Positions 50,876 through 60,630 of a stretch of DNA of 64,000 nucleotides are shown here, piece after piece. The notes under the pieces are model-generated. The model saw only the letters and a program-made list of their open reading frames with translations. It did no database searches and was not told the DNA's origin. Source of the stretch: UBA1941 sp046329575 (lineage in GTDB: Bacteria; Bacteroidota; Bacteroidia; Chitinophagales; LD1); assembly GCA_046329575.1 (NCBI GenBank), contig JAXLUJ010000005.1, forward strand, positions 186,001 to 250,000, given 5' to 3'. Made by a program: the position numbers and the translations under genes. How positions within the stretch are numbered: the first letter of the stretch is position 1; every line of letters starts with the position of its first letter.

Positions 50876-52939
50876 ATGAGCACCAGATTAAAAAGCAGAT
50901 GGATCATCATTTTTATGGTGGTGGTGTTATGTTTAGTGTACTGGCCGGTGGTGTTTATGCAATTTACCATAGGCAGCGATTTCACAGCTCAAACTTTTCC
51001 CTGGTTACAGTTCATGAGCGACAGTTTTCATCATGGCATATTTCCATATTGGTGTCCCTATCAAAATCTGGGTTATCCTTTTTATGCTGATCCTCAAAGC
51101 GGATTATTTTATCCGCCCGGTCTGCTTTTCTCGTTGTTGCCTGTTAATATAAACCTGATGCAGTTTTATTTTTTCACGCATGTAGTACTTAGCGCCATAG
51201 GATTTTGGTGTCTTCTGAAAACTTTGGATTTCGACCAACTAATTGCTGCTGTTTTGGGATTGATATATGCCATGAGTGGCTTGTTTATTGGAAATGCCTC
51301 GCACAGCATTATTATTCAAAGTTATTGCTGGATGCCGTTTCTCCTGTCTTCGTACTTAAAATTGTGGCGCACTGCCAAAAATAAAGAGGTGTTGACCACG
51401 GCATGGTTTGCGTATTTGAATGTTAGCGGCGGTTACATTGGTATAAATCTGTTTTTAGTGTATGTGCTTACTGCTATTGCCGTTTACTTTGTTATTCAAA
51501 ATAAAAGGCAATCTGTTTTTCTCAAAAACCAATTGAAGTTGCATCTGATTCTGGCTATGTTGTTTTTGTGTTTAAGCTCCGGCTGGCTGTATTCCATATT
51601 TACGGCATTTCCATATATGAATCGGGCAGAATCGGTTTCCATCGAACAGGCTCTTTCGTATCCGGTTTCGCCGGTTTCGCTACTCACTTCCTGCATGGGT
51701 TGGATAACACTAAATGAAGGGTTTCATTTTCAGGCTGAATTTACCATGCGCAATGTTTTTACCGGCGCACTGGTTTTGCTGTTTGCATTCGTGGGCATAG
51801 GGGTAACTAAACCGAAGCAGCGATACTGGCTTTTAGGCTTAGTGACAATCGCGCTGTTGCTGTCGTTAGGACCGTTTACACCTGTAAGAGCCTGGGCATA
51901 TCACCATCTTCCATTGATGAATATTTCTCGCCATACCGGTGTTATAAGAGTGTTTGTGATCATGGCTATTCTGATTTTTACGGCTCAAGGGCTTCAGGCA
52001 TTGCTGAATGAAGAAATTAGTTTAAAAAAAGTAGTAGCGGTGATTTCGTATGCTGCATTAAGTGCCGGTATCATTAGTGTGATATTACTTTACAATCAGG
52101 TATCACTTCCATCACTTACACTATGTTTTAAAGAGATCAAACTCATTGCATTTTTACAAAATGCAAGTACATCAACAGTGTTACTGTTTAACCTGTTTTT
52201 TGTTTTGGTGTTTCTTGCCGCAGGCATTACTGTTCTTTTATTTAGTAATAAGGCGCTGCGTTATACACTGCCTTTGCTGCTGCTTATAGAAGTGGCTGTA
52301 ACTACGCATTTTGTTTTCTATGCAGATTTGGAAACGTCTAAATCGCTTCATCAGATCAATTCACTGCTATATTCACAACCACGTGGTTTTCCTATCCCTG
52401 AAAATTTGAAACTGGTGGAACAAAACCAGTGGACACCACAGGCATTACAACCGGTGATTTGGCAGGCGAACGGATTTTATGAGCGGAAAATTCCACATGA
52501 TGGCTACAATGGCTTTATACTTAAAAGTGCCATTCAGTTCCATGAAAACAAAAACTACTGGAATATACTGGAACAGCGCCGATTGTATTTCAGCAATAAT
52601 GGATTCATCAGGCTAATCGGCTTCTCGCCAAACAGTTTTACCGTTCAATCCAAGTATCCAGGTCTGATATCGCTTTCGCAATTCTGGTTTCCGGGATGGA
52701 AAGCGGCAGCTTGCGGAAGAGTTTTGGACGTTACGAAAGATGAATTCGGCTTTTTACAGCTTAACATGCCCAAAGGATGTGAAAACGCCTGCTTTTTCTT
52801 TCACCCGAAATATGTTTTTGAACTTTGGTGTGGCTGTATGTTTCTTTTTGGAATTTTTGGAATTGGAATAATTGTCTCCTGTTCAATTCATAAAAATGAT
52901 CTTACCGATGGCGCGTTCCGCTCCCAGTTCAGTAGCTGA
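50876..52939 (+). CDS. YfhO-like polytopic membrane protein
   Basis: A 687-residue protein with about twelve helices. The first periplasmic loop GSDFTAQTFPW and PYQNLGYPFYADPQSGLFYPP match the YfhO/GT-C glycosyltransferase-like pattern, where an acidic residue after helix 1 is the catalytic candidate. The C-terminal 200 residues are soluble beta-rich with a last helix. It probably modifies a cell-envelope glycan or lipid. Its 3' end overlaps that of porZ by 57 bases on the other strand. Confidence 0.8.
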   Translation: MSTRLKSRWIIIFMVVVLCLVYWPVVFMQFTIGSDFTAQTFPWLQFMSDSFHHGIFPYWCPYQNLGYPFYADPQSGLFYPPGLLFSLLPVNINLMQFYFFTHVVLSAIGFWCLLKTLDFDQLIAAVLGLIYAMSGLFIGNASHSIIIQSYCWMPFLLSSYLKLWRTAKNKEVLTTAWFAYLNVSGGYIGINLFLVYVLTAIAVYFVIQNKRQSVFLKNQLKLHLILAMLFLCLSSGWLYSIFTAFPYMNRAESVSIEQALSYPVSPVSLLTSCMGWITLNEGFHFQAEFTMRNVFTGALVLLFAFVGIGVTKPKQRYWLLGLVTIALLLSLGPFTPVRAWAYHHLPLMNISRHTGVIRVFVIMAILIFTAQGLQALLNEEISLKKVVAVISYAALSAGIISVILLYNQVSLPSLTLCFKEIKLIAFLQNASTSTVLLFNLFFVLVFLAAGITVLLFSNKALRYTLPLLLLIEVAVTTHFVFYADLETSKSLHQINSLLYSQPRGFPIPENLKLVEQNQWTPQALQPVIWQANGFYERKIPHDGYNGFILKSAIQFHENKNYWNILEQRRLYFSNNGFIRLIGFSPNSFTVQSKYPGLISLSQFWFPGWKAAACGRVLDVTKDEFGFLQLNMPKGCENACFFFHPKYVFELWCGCMFLFGIFGIGIIVSCSIHKNDLTDGAFRSQFSS

Positions 52940-55162
52940 ATAAACGATGTAAACACCTGTAGCCACGCGGTTTCCGGTATAGCCTTTTCCATCCCAGATC
53001 ATTTGCCCGCCATTTGCTTTTCCCTGAAATACCAGGGTTCCACCGCTGTCGAGAATTTTCACGTAAGCATCGTCAACTAAACCTTTGATCGCTATAGGAC
53101 CATTGTATGTTGGTTTTACCGGATTCGGATAAACCACTGCGGTGCTCTTGGTTTCTTCACCTAAAATGGCATCGCCTTGGTAACTCACCATGCCGTTCTC
53201 CGTTCCAATGAACACTTCGCCGGTTTGCTGATTGATAGCAATGGAAAGAATGCTGTTTACCGGCAACGGGCTATTGTCTTTGGTAAATTTCAATATTTCG
53301 GTTTTACCATCGGCGCTAATCAGCCATAGACCGTTGGTAGTACCTACCCATTTTCGGTTAGCGCCATCTACAGCCATACAACGCACAATTTCCGTAGCAA
53401 ACAGATAGCCGATAAATCCATCGCGTTCCACTTTGATTCTATCCGCATCACAGCCTCCTGTGCTGAATATGCTTCCGGCACAAAACAAGGTGCCAATACC
53501 TTCGTCGGTTCCCACCCAAACATCATTGTTTTTGTCTTCTACCATACAAAAAACGTTGCTGTTTGGCAGTGCGCCATTTCCTTCACCTATGCCCAACGAT
53601 TTGAAGTGGTCGTCAGAAGGATCGGTAAGATCATCTCCCGGATCATAAACATTTATAGTGCTTCCCCGGCCGCACATCCACACCCAGCCGCGACTATCTA
53701 CCATCATTTTTCGTACGGTAACCAATTCGTTCGGCACACTGAACTGATACCAATGCCCATCTGGTGTTTTCATTTTCAAACCATGCGATGAACAGGTGTT
53801 GCTCATCCAAAGGTTGCCTTTTTGGTCAACAGTGAGCGCACTGATTTTTCGGTTTCCCGGATAACATCTTTCAATAATACTGTTGCTTTCGTCGTAGTTC
53901 GTAAAACTATTGTTGTCGATATCCCAGTCAATCAATCCGCATTGCAGTGATCCGTAGTACACATGATTTCCAGAAGCATTTGCGGCAACTGAAACCAGAT
54001 CGTAACAATTTCCGATTCCGTACGCATTGGGTGGAAAACGCTTCCATTCGCCATAACGGAATTCTACGGGCCCATCGGAATTATAGCTCAATTCAATGTA
54101 GGAAGGATCAGTACTTCCCTGAGCGGCATATAAAATCCCGTTGGCCCACTTCATATCAAAACCTCCGGGCGATGGCGGTGAGTTTGGTAAAAAACCTTCT
54201 TTGAAACTGCCGTTTTCATACTGCCGTAAAGCCGCATACTCATCGGCTACCCACAGCGTATTGCCTTCAGCGATGCACTGATTGGGCCGTTTAGCGCCTT
54301 CCAGATAAATGTCGGTAATGATTCCGCTAGCGTTTATTTTCAGTATTCGTCCGTCAAATGCGCCGCCTGTGGAATCATACCATTGGGTGGCGTACAAATT
54401 CCCATCGGAAAGCGTCATTTGCTTAAAGCTCCAGTTATAATTAGCGCGCACGGCAACAAGGTTGGTGTCGTTTCTTATAAATAGAGAATCGCGTTCCACA
54501 GCATATACATTTCCGTTCACCGCTCCGGTTAATTGGCAAACCCGAGCGGGGCCAATGCGCTTCCATTGAGAATAGTCGAGCAGATTCACTCCCTGTAACG
54601 GTGCGGTTTTCAATCCGTCGTCGGTTGCTGCAAAAAACGAATTGCCATCACTTACCACGGCATTAATACGCACATTGTTTCCATTATTGCCGATCACATA
54701 GGTGTTGCGGATTTCTTTCTTTTCAATGTCTAAAACCACAATGCCAATATCGGAGGCCAAATAGGCAAAATCGCCAATCACGGAAATGGAATTGATGTTT
54801 TTCGAACTTCCGGTTACTTTGTTTTTGATGTCGGGAATATTGTAAACCACATTGTCGACGATCAGGTCAATATTGCTCGACTGATACGCAATTATCCACG
54901 CTTTTTTAGCGGAATGGTATGCCGATGCGCGAATACCTACATCGCTGAGTCCGTCGGCTTTTTTGATGGTACTGATCTGATGGGTGTTTTTGTCTACCGA
55001 ATACAATGCCTTATCGCCCGCAGCCAGCACTTCATTTTCGGCAAAGGCGATGTTTTTTACCGCGCCATAGGAGTTGAACGACCGCCAGGTTCCCAGCGGA
55101 CGCTGGGCTGCGGCCATAAATGCCAAACCCATCAGCAAATGCAACAACGCCTGTTTCTTCAT
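52883..55162 (-). CDS. porZ: PorZ-like type IX secretion component
   Basis: A 759-residue surface protein. Signal peptide 1-20 (ends AFMAAAQ), then two beta-propeller domains with repeated Trp-rich blades (GTWRSFNSYGAVKNIAFAEN, WMSNTCSSHGLKM, RGWVWMCGRG, DVWVGTDEGIGTLF, KWVGTTNGLWL) and a C-terminal sorting-like domain (VYPNPVKPTYNGPI, GVYIVYSATELG). PorZ delivers anionic LPS to T9SS cargo for anchoring. The start at 55162 has a TATTTTCG box exactly 4 bases before it. Confidence 0.85.
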   Translation of the reverse strand: MKKQALLHLLMGLAFMAAAQRPLGTWRSFNSYGAVKNIAFAENEVLAAGDKALYSVDKNTHQISTIKKADGLSDVGIRASAYHSAKKAWIIAYQSSNIDLIVDNVVYNIPDIKNKVTGSSKNINSISVIGDFAYLASDIGIVVLDIEKKEIRNTYVIGNNGNNVRINAVVSDGNSFFAATDDGLKTAPLQGVNLLDYSQWKRIGPARVCQLTGAVNGNVYAVERDSLFIRNDTNLVAVRANYNWSFKQMTLSDGNLYATQWYDSTGGAFDGRILKINASGIITDIYLEGAKRPNQCIAEGNTLWVADEYAALRQYENGSFKEGFLPNSPPSPGGFDMKWANGILYAAQGSTDPSYIELSYNSDGPVEFRYGEWKRFPPNAYGIGNCYDLVSVAANASGNHVYYGSLQCGLIDWDIDNNSFTNYDESNSIIERCYPGNRKISALTVDQKGNLWMSNTCSSHGLKMKTPDGHWYQFSVPNELVTVRKMMVDSRGWVWMCGRGSTINVYDPGDDLTDPSDDHFKSLGIGEGNGALPNSNVFCMVEDKNNDVWVGTDEGIGTLFCAGSIFSTGGCDADRIKVERDGFIGYLFATEIVRCMAVDGANRKWVGTTNGLWLISADGKTEILKFTKDNSPLPVNSILSIAINQQTGEVFIGTENGMVSYQGDAILGEETKSTAVVYPNPVKPTYNGPIAIKGLVDDAYVKILDSGGTLVFQGKANGGQMIWDGKGYTGNRVATGVYIVYSATELGAERAIGKIIFMN

Positions 55163-55166
55163 ATTC

Positions 55167-55174
55167 CGAAAATA
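55167..55174 (-). promoter_or_regulatory. predicted -7 promoter box of porZ, leaderless spacing
   Basis: TATTTTCG on the minus strand, then GAAT, then ATG. Confidence 0.6.
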
Positions 55175-55327
55175 GAAATTTTGGATGCTTAACGCGGAAG
55201 TGAGACGTTTATTACATGGCGGGAAAAGCAAAGAAGGCACTGTCCCTTTTCAAATCAAACACATAAAAGAAAAATGCAATTTGTTGATTATCAAATTAAT
55301 AATTAAAATTGCTAAAAATCACACACC

Positions 55328-55735
55328 ATGTACAAAAATCTAATTGCAGTTTTCACGCTATCCCTTTTAGTGTTCATTCAAAGTTGTTCCAAAGATCCTG
55401 TTCTGGAAATGAAAACGGCAGGGAAGGGGCAACATCGTTTAGCCGGCGGGTATGTGCCAAGAGGTTGTATTGTTGACAATAAAGCCGGAATAAAATGTCA
55501 ATCAGCAGCATCCAAAGGCTGCAAAGAGCCTTCCAGTTGTCAGGCAATTGGGGGCGCAGCCGTATCAATGGATGAGCTTCCGTTAAGCAACGAAAAAGCC
55601 ATACAGATCGCAGCTCAGGAAACCGAAAAATGGGTGGCCAATGGCATGATTGATGGCGATTATTCCTCCGATTTTCATGACTTCGTGTTCAACCTATTGA
55701 TTGGCAAGGAAACATTTGAAAAGGAAGAGGAATAG
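55328..55735 (+). CDS. small Cys-rich lipoprotein of unknown function
   Basis: A 135-residue lipoprotein: signal LIAVFTLSLLVFIQSC with the lipidated Cys at 20. A conserved-looking stretch of spaced cysteines follows (GCIVDNKAGIKCQSA, GCKEPSSCQAI), then an acidic helical C-terminus ending KEEE. No family was recognised. It overlaps the next gene by one base (tagtg), so the two are translationally linked. Confidence 0.7.
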   Translation: MYKNLIAVFTLSLLVFIQSCSKDPVLEMKTAGKGQHRLAGGYVPRGCIVDNKAGIKCQSAASKGCKEPSSCQAIGGAAVSMDELPLSNEKAIQIAAQETEKWVANGMIDGDYSSDFHDFVFNLLIGKETFEKEEE

Positions 55736-56832
55736 TGATTCGTTTTCACCATTTACTGATAGCCGGTTTTTGTTTTCTCTTTGGATGCCGCCAGTTTCAT
55801 CGGATGGAAGAAATCGGCAACCAGAGAATCCTTTACAACAACACACACCAGTTAGCGCTGCTTCGTTTTGCGGCAACTCCTAAGAAAACGGTTTTAGCCG
55901 GAGCCGATATGGCTCAAGGCTGTGTGTATGTATTTGATTCGCTGTTCGGAAATCAGGGCTGCTACAAGTTTCCCGCGATTTTTAAAGGCATTGAAGACTA
56001 CCAGATCATTAACAGCGATTCCGCCATATTTTACAGCCAAAATCAATTTGTTATTGCCGATAAAAATGGCAACGTACTGTTTGAGCGCCATTTGAACGAT
56101 ACATTGAACCCACAGGACAGTTGTTTTATGTATCACTATGGCAGCCTTGGAAATTATTTTCCGCCATATTACGATGCGGCTGCTGATTTGCTGTATCTGT
56201 CGCGTTATCGTATTGACGTTGACTGGTGGTTTAAAGAGTGGTATAGCGCACCGGTGGAGGTGGTTTATCACTTCAGGGGCAATTATTTCAGCCAGGTGCC
56301 GGTTTATTATCCGGGTAGTTTCAGCAAATCGTATCTGGGCGATTTAAATTCGGTTGAAAGAACTATTTCCGGTAAAGAAAACTGCTATGCATTTCTGGGT
56401 TCGCCCGAGATCGTGTTTTATAACCGGGAAACGCACCGCACCAAACGGGTGATGCTTTCAAAAGAAGGCCTGGATTTTAATGTGCAACCGTACGAAGGCG
56501 ATCCATTGGATATCCAACCCAAAATGGACCATTTAAAATACAATCCATGGTTTCTGGGTTATTACCGGCATCCAAATCGGACATTTGCCATTCGCATGCT
56601 GGAAGATGGGGTGAAAGAAAAGATCGGCGATGCGTACAGCGATTTTGACGACAAAGTGATGGTGCTGCAGCTTTACGAGAACGACAATACCCTGATTCAC
56701 ACCTTACGGCTCAAAAAAAAACCGGCTGGCACCATTGCCTTTTTCAGCGGCGATACTTTTAAAATTTTCAACGGAATAACCTATGCCAACAATAAAACGG
56801 TGGTTGATTATAGCTGTTTTCTTTTGCGTTAA
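55735..56832 (+). CDS. lipoprotein with beta-propeller-like repeats (DUF4221-like)
   Basis: A 365-residue lipoprotein. GTG start, signal HLLIAGFCFLFGC with Cys at 18. The mature part is beta-rich throughout, with strands alternating with Asp/Asn turns as in six-bladed propellers (GCVYVFDSLFGNQGCYKFPAI, QFVIADKNGNVLFE). It resembles Bacteroidota DUF4221/BF3164-type lipoproteins, but this is a weak call. It overlaps the third gene by 50 bases. Confidence 0.65.
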   Translation: MIRFHHLLIAGFCFLFGCRQFHRMEEIGNQRILYNNTHQLALLRFAATPKKTVLAGADMAQGCVYVFDSLFGNQGCYKFPAIFKGIEDYQIINSDSAIFYSQNQFVIADKNGNVLFERHLNDTLNPQDSCFMYHYGSLGNYFPPYYDAAADLLYLSRYRIDVDWWFKEWYSAPVEVVYHFRGNYFSQVPVYYPGSFSKSYLGDLNSVERTISGKENCYAFLGSPEIVFYNRETHRTKRVMLSKEGLDFNVQPYEGDPLDIQPKMDHLKYNPWFLGYYRHPNRTFAIRMLEDGVKEKIGDAYSDFDDKVMVLQLYENDNTLIHTLRLKKKPAGTIAFFSGDTFKIFNGITYANNKTVVDYSCFLLR

Positions 56833-57220
56833 CTGGTCGTGTAACAGGCAACCCAAAACAGTTGCCGACCCCTATCAGCAAAGGGTCGCCAATCTTTTAC
56901 AGGTGATTCCGGATTCTAAAATACCGGTAACCGCTGATTCCTGCTTTACGGTTTATCTGCTTCAAACTACGCGATGCAATGTGTGCTCGGCGCAAGCCAT
57001 GGACGATTTGGCCCGATCCTCACATCAGCCGGTCATACTTTTTATTATGGCCGATAGCGCGGCCAATGTGGAACAAACCATTAAAAAGGTATTCTATAAA
57101 GAGTCGGTGCGCGCTGTTTTTGTTGACGAAAAAGTGCTTAAACGCAAAGGCCTGCTTTTCTACAAAAATCTCAAAGCCGAGATCTGCCACCGTCAGATCC
57201 GTAACTGGGCCTTTTTATGA
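56783..57220 (+). CDS. small CxxC lipoprotein, thioredoxin-like
   Basis: A 145-residue lipoprotein: basic N-terminus, hydrophobic stretch and NWSC with Cys at 20. CNVCSAQAMDDLA (about residues 65-77) is a CxxC followed by a helix, and strands before and after (FTVYLLQTT, VILFIMAD, VRAVFVDE) suggest a thioredoxin-like fold, though the cis-proline is not evident. It is the last of three overlapping genes encoding envelope lipoproteins. Confidence 0.65.
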   Translation: MPTIKRWLIIAVFFCVNWSCNRQPKTVADPYQQRVANLLQVIPDSKIPVTADSCFTVYLLQTTRCNVCSAQAMDDLARSSHQPVILFIMADSAANVEQTIKKVFYKESVRAVFVDEKVLKRKGLLFYKNLKAEICHRQIRNWAFL

Positions 57221-57288
57221 GCTGGTGTTGCCAACTATAGTTTTGCCCGCCCGCACTGCTAATTTTCCTATTTTCACGCCCCAAATTT

Positions 57289-60200
57289 ATGCAAGCAAAA
57301 CACGCTACTTCAGGCAATTTTCCGGAATTCGAAAAGTTTCACCTCCCGTCGCTGGAATGGTCGGTTCAGGATTTCTGGCAGGCTAAAGATATTTTTAAGA
57401 AAAGCGTGGAAACGCGCCCTTCAAACAAACCTTTCATCTTTTATGAGGGTCCGCCAAGCGCAAATGGGAAGCCCGGCATTCACCACGTGATGAGCCGCAC
57501 CATCAAAGATCTGTTTTGCCGCTATAAAACACTTCAGGGCTTTCGCGTAGATCGGAAAGCCGGATGGGATACGCACGGCCTGCCTGTAGAACTCAACGTA
57601 GAAAAGCATCTGGGAATTACTAAGAAGGATATCGGCTCAAAAATTTCGATAGCCGAATATAACCGCCATTGCCGCGAAGATGTGCTGCGCTATACCGATT
57701 TGTGGAACGATCTTACCCGGAAAATGGGTTATTGGGTAGATCTCGAAAAGCCATACATCACTTACGAAAACAACTACATCGAAACCTTATGGCATTTACT
57801 CAAAATGCTGTTCGATAAAGGGTTGCTGTATGAAGGCTATACCATTCAGCCATATTCACCGGCCGCGGGTACCGGACTCAGCTCGCATGAACTGAACCAA
57901 CCGGGATGTTACCGCGATGTAAAAGATATTACCGCTATCGCTCAGTTCCGCATTGTACGAAACGAGAAGAGTGAATTTTTGTTCAATGGAAATGAAGCGG
58001 TTTACTTTCTGGCATGGACAACCACGCCGTGGACGCTGCCGTCGAACGTAGCGCTGGCCGTAGGTTCAGGCATTGAGTATGTGAAGGTGGCAACCGAAAA
58101 TTTCTATACCAAAGAAAAAGTGCAGGTGATCCTGGCTGCCGATCTGGTTGAAAAAGTTTTCGGATGGAATAACCTTCCTTTGCTCGATAAACAAAGTGCC
58201 GGGACCGGTGAAAAACTTGCAGGCATTTCCTATCATCAATTACTTCCTTTTTCGAAACCGGAAGGAAAGGCGTTTGAAGTCATCACCGGCGATTTTGTAA
58301 CTACTACCGACGGAACCGGCATCGTACACATTGCGCCCACACATGGTGCTGACGATATGCGCGTAGCCCGACAGAACGGAATCGTCACCGATTTTCTGCT
58401 GGTAGACAGGCAAGGAAAATTCACTTCGGGTGTGGGCGAATTTTCAGGCGAATATGTGAAGGAAGATTACTTCACTGAAGATGAAAAGAAAGAACAGGCT
58501 AAAGCTCAGGGCCGCGATAAATATCTGAATGTCGACATCCGGATTGTAGACAAACTGAAGAAGGAAGGCTTGCTTTTCAAAAGCGAAAAATATGAGCACA
58601 CCTATCCGCATTGCTGGCGTACCGATAAGCCGGTGATTTATTATCCACTCGATAGCTGGTTTATCAAAACTACTGCGGTGAAAGACCGTTTGATAGAACT
58701 CAATAAAACCATCAACTGGAAACCGGCTTCTACAGGCGAAGGACGTTTTGGTCAATGGCTGGAAAGTTTGGTTGACTGGAATTTATCGCGCAGCCGTTAT
58801 TGGGGAACTCCTTTGCCGATTTGGAAAACGGAAGACGGTGAAGAAATAAAGTGTATAGGATCGATTGCAGAACTGGAAACTGAAATTTCAAAATCGGTCG
58901 CCAAAGGAATGATGCAGCCTATGGCAATCACCGATTTGCATAAACCTTATGTAGATGAAATAACGTTGGTTTCCGATTCCGGAAAGCCTATGAAGCGCGA
59001 ACCAGATTTGATAGATGTGTGGTTTGATAGCGGCGCTATGCCTTACGCGCAATGGCATTGGCCGTTTGAAAACAAAGAGGAATTAAAGCATCATTTCCCT
59101 GCTGATTTTATTGCTGAGGGAGTAGATCAAACACGCGGCTGGTTCTTTACCTTACATGTGTTAGGCGTTGCCCTTTTCGATTCGGTGGCCTATAAAAATG
59201 TAGTGAGTAACGGCCTGCTGCTCGATTCGAAAGGACAAAAAATGAGCAAACGGCTCGGCAATATTGTTGATCCGTTTCACACCATCGAAGCGCATGGCGC
59301 TGATGCCACGCGCTGGTACATGATGCGCAACAGCGACCCCTGGGACAATCTTAAATTCGATATCAAAGCGCTTGAGGAAACATCGCGTTCGCATTTCGGA
59401 ACGCTGTATAACACCTATTCCTTCTTCGCTCTGTATGCCAACATCGACGGATGGAAAATGGATGAATCGAGCCGCGTTGCCCCATCTGACCGTTCAGAGC
59501 TCGATCGCTGGATTCTTTCCAAATTGTATTCACTGGTTACCGAAGTACAAAGCGCCTATGAAGATTACGAGCCGCTGAAGGCCGCCCGCGCCATTGAACA
59601 ATTTGTAGATGCACACCTGTCCAATTGGTATGTACGCCTTTCGCGCCGCCGTTTCTGGAAAGGCGAGCTTACGGCCGATAAGAAAGCCGCGTATGAAACA
59701 TTGTATGAATGTCTGCTGGTAACCGCCCAACTCATGAGCCCGGTTACGCCATTCTTTTCAGAATGGTTATATGGTTGTTTAACCAATTCGGTGCGCGAAA
59801 CCGCCATAAGAAAGGATACCCCATTGAAGTGGGAATCCATACATCTTACGGCATTCCCTACGGTGGTTCAAAATGCCATTGATAAAGATTTGGAAGAACG
59901 CATGGAGTTGGCGCAGCGGCTCACTTCTTTAGTATTATCACTTCGCAAGAAATCATTGCTGAAGGTACGCCAGCCGCTACAAAAAATCCTGATTCCGGTA
60001 ACTGATCAAAAAGTGAAAGAACAAATTGAAAAGGTATGCGCCTATATATTGAATGAAGTGAATGTAAAACACATCGAGTTTGTGACCGATACGGAAGGCG
60101 TAGTAAAGAAAAAAGCCAAGCCCGATTTTAAAAAACTGGGAAAGAAGGTTGGTCAGAAAATGAAAGTGGTTCAGGAAGCTGTGAACGCTTTATCGCAGGC

Positions 60201-60627
60201 CGCTATCCAACAACTTGAAAAAGAGAAACAAATACAATTGGCCATTGATGGGGAAACATTTTTGTTGGAAGAAGAAGATGTAACCATCATTGCAGAAGAT
60301 ATTCCGGGATGGCTGGTGGCGAATGATGATAATCTCACAGTAGCCTTAGACGTAACCATTACCGATACGTTGCGCAACGAAGGAGTTGCGCGCGAACTGG
60401 TGAACAAGATCCAAAACCTGCGGAAAGATTCCGGGTTTCAGGTGTTGGACCGCATTCGCGTAAAACTGGAAAAGCAGACTGCAATAGAAGAGGCGTTGAA
60501 GCAGTTTATGGAGTACGTGACCGGAGAAATTCTGGCCGATGATATTCAGTTGTTGGAAAATTTGGAACCCGCCGTGGTGGTAGAATTCAATGACGGGGAA
60601 TTGAAATTACAAATCGAAAAAGTTTAG
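57289..60627 (+). CDS. ileS: isoleucyl-tRNA synthetase
   Basis: A 1112-residue class I synthetase charging tRNA-Ile. GPPSANGKPGIHHVMSRTIKD holds the HIGH-type site, GWDTHGLPVE follows, the CP1 editing domain covers about 200-400, and KMSKRLGNIVDP is the second ATP motif; the anticodon region and long C-terminus follow. Its length and the C-terminal pattern fit the eukaryote-like IleS2 type common in Bacteroidota. lspA starts 3 bases after the stop, so the two form an operon. Confidence 0.96.
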   Translation: MQAKHATSGNFPEFEKFHLPSLEWSVQDFWQAKDIFKKSVETRPSNKPFIFYEGPPSANGKPGIHHVMSRTIKDLFCRYKTLQGFRVDRKAGWDTHGLPVELNVEKHLGITKKDIGSKISIAEYNRHCREDVLRYTDLWNDLTRKMGYWVDLEKPYITYENNYIETLWHLLKMLFDKGLLYEGYTIQPYSPAAGTGLSSHELNQPGCYRDVKDITAIAQFRIVRNEKSEFLFNGNEAVYFLAWTTTPWTLPSNVALAVGSGIEYVKVATENFYTKEKVQVILAADLVEKVFGWNNLPLLDKQSAGTGEKLAGISYHQLLPFSKPEGKAFEVITGDFVTTTDGTGIVHIAPTHGADDMRVARQNGIVTDFLLVDRQGKFTSGVGEFSGEYVKEDYFTEDEKKEQAKAQGRDKYLNVDIRIVDKLKKEGLLFKSEKYEHTYPHCWRTDKPVIYYPLDSWFIKTTAVKDRLIELNKTINWKPASTGEGRFGQWLESLVDWNLSRSRYWGTPLPIWKTEDGEEIKCIGSIAELETEISKSVAKGMMQPMAITDLHKPYVDEITLVSDSGKPMKREPDLIDVWFDSGAMPYAQWHWPFENKEELKHHFPADFIAEGVDQTRGWFFTLHVLGVALFDSVAYKNVVSNGLLLDSKGQKMSKRLGNIVDPFHTIEAHGADATRWYMMRNSDPWDNLKFDIKALEETSRSHFGTLYNTYSFFALYANIDGWKMDESSRVAPSDRSELDRWILSKLYSLVTEVQSAYEDYEPLKAARAIEQFVDAHLSNWYVRLSRRRFWKGELTADKKAAYETLYECLLVTAQLMSPVTPFFSEWLYGCLTNSVRETAIRKDTPLKWESIHLTAFPTVVQNAIDKDLEERMELAQRLTSLVLSLRKKSLLKVRQPLQKILIPVTDQKVKEQIEKVCAYILNEVNVKHIEFVTDTEGVVKKKAKPDFKKLGKKVGQKMKVVQEAVNALSQAAIQQLEKEKQIQLAIDGETFLLEEEDVTIIAEDIPGWLVANDDNLTVALDVTITDTLRNEGVARELVNKIQNLRKDSGFQVLDRIRVKLEKQTAIEEALKQFMEYVTGEILADDIQLLENLEPAVVVEFNDGELKLQIEKV

Positions 60628-60630
60628 TTA

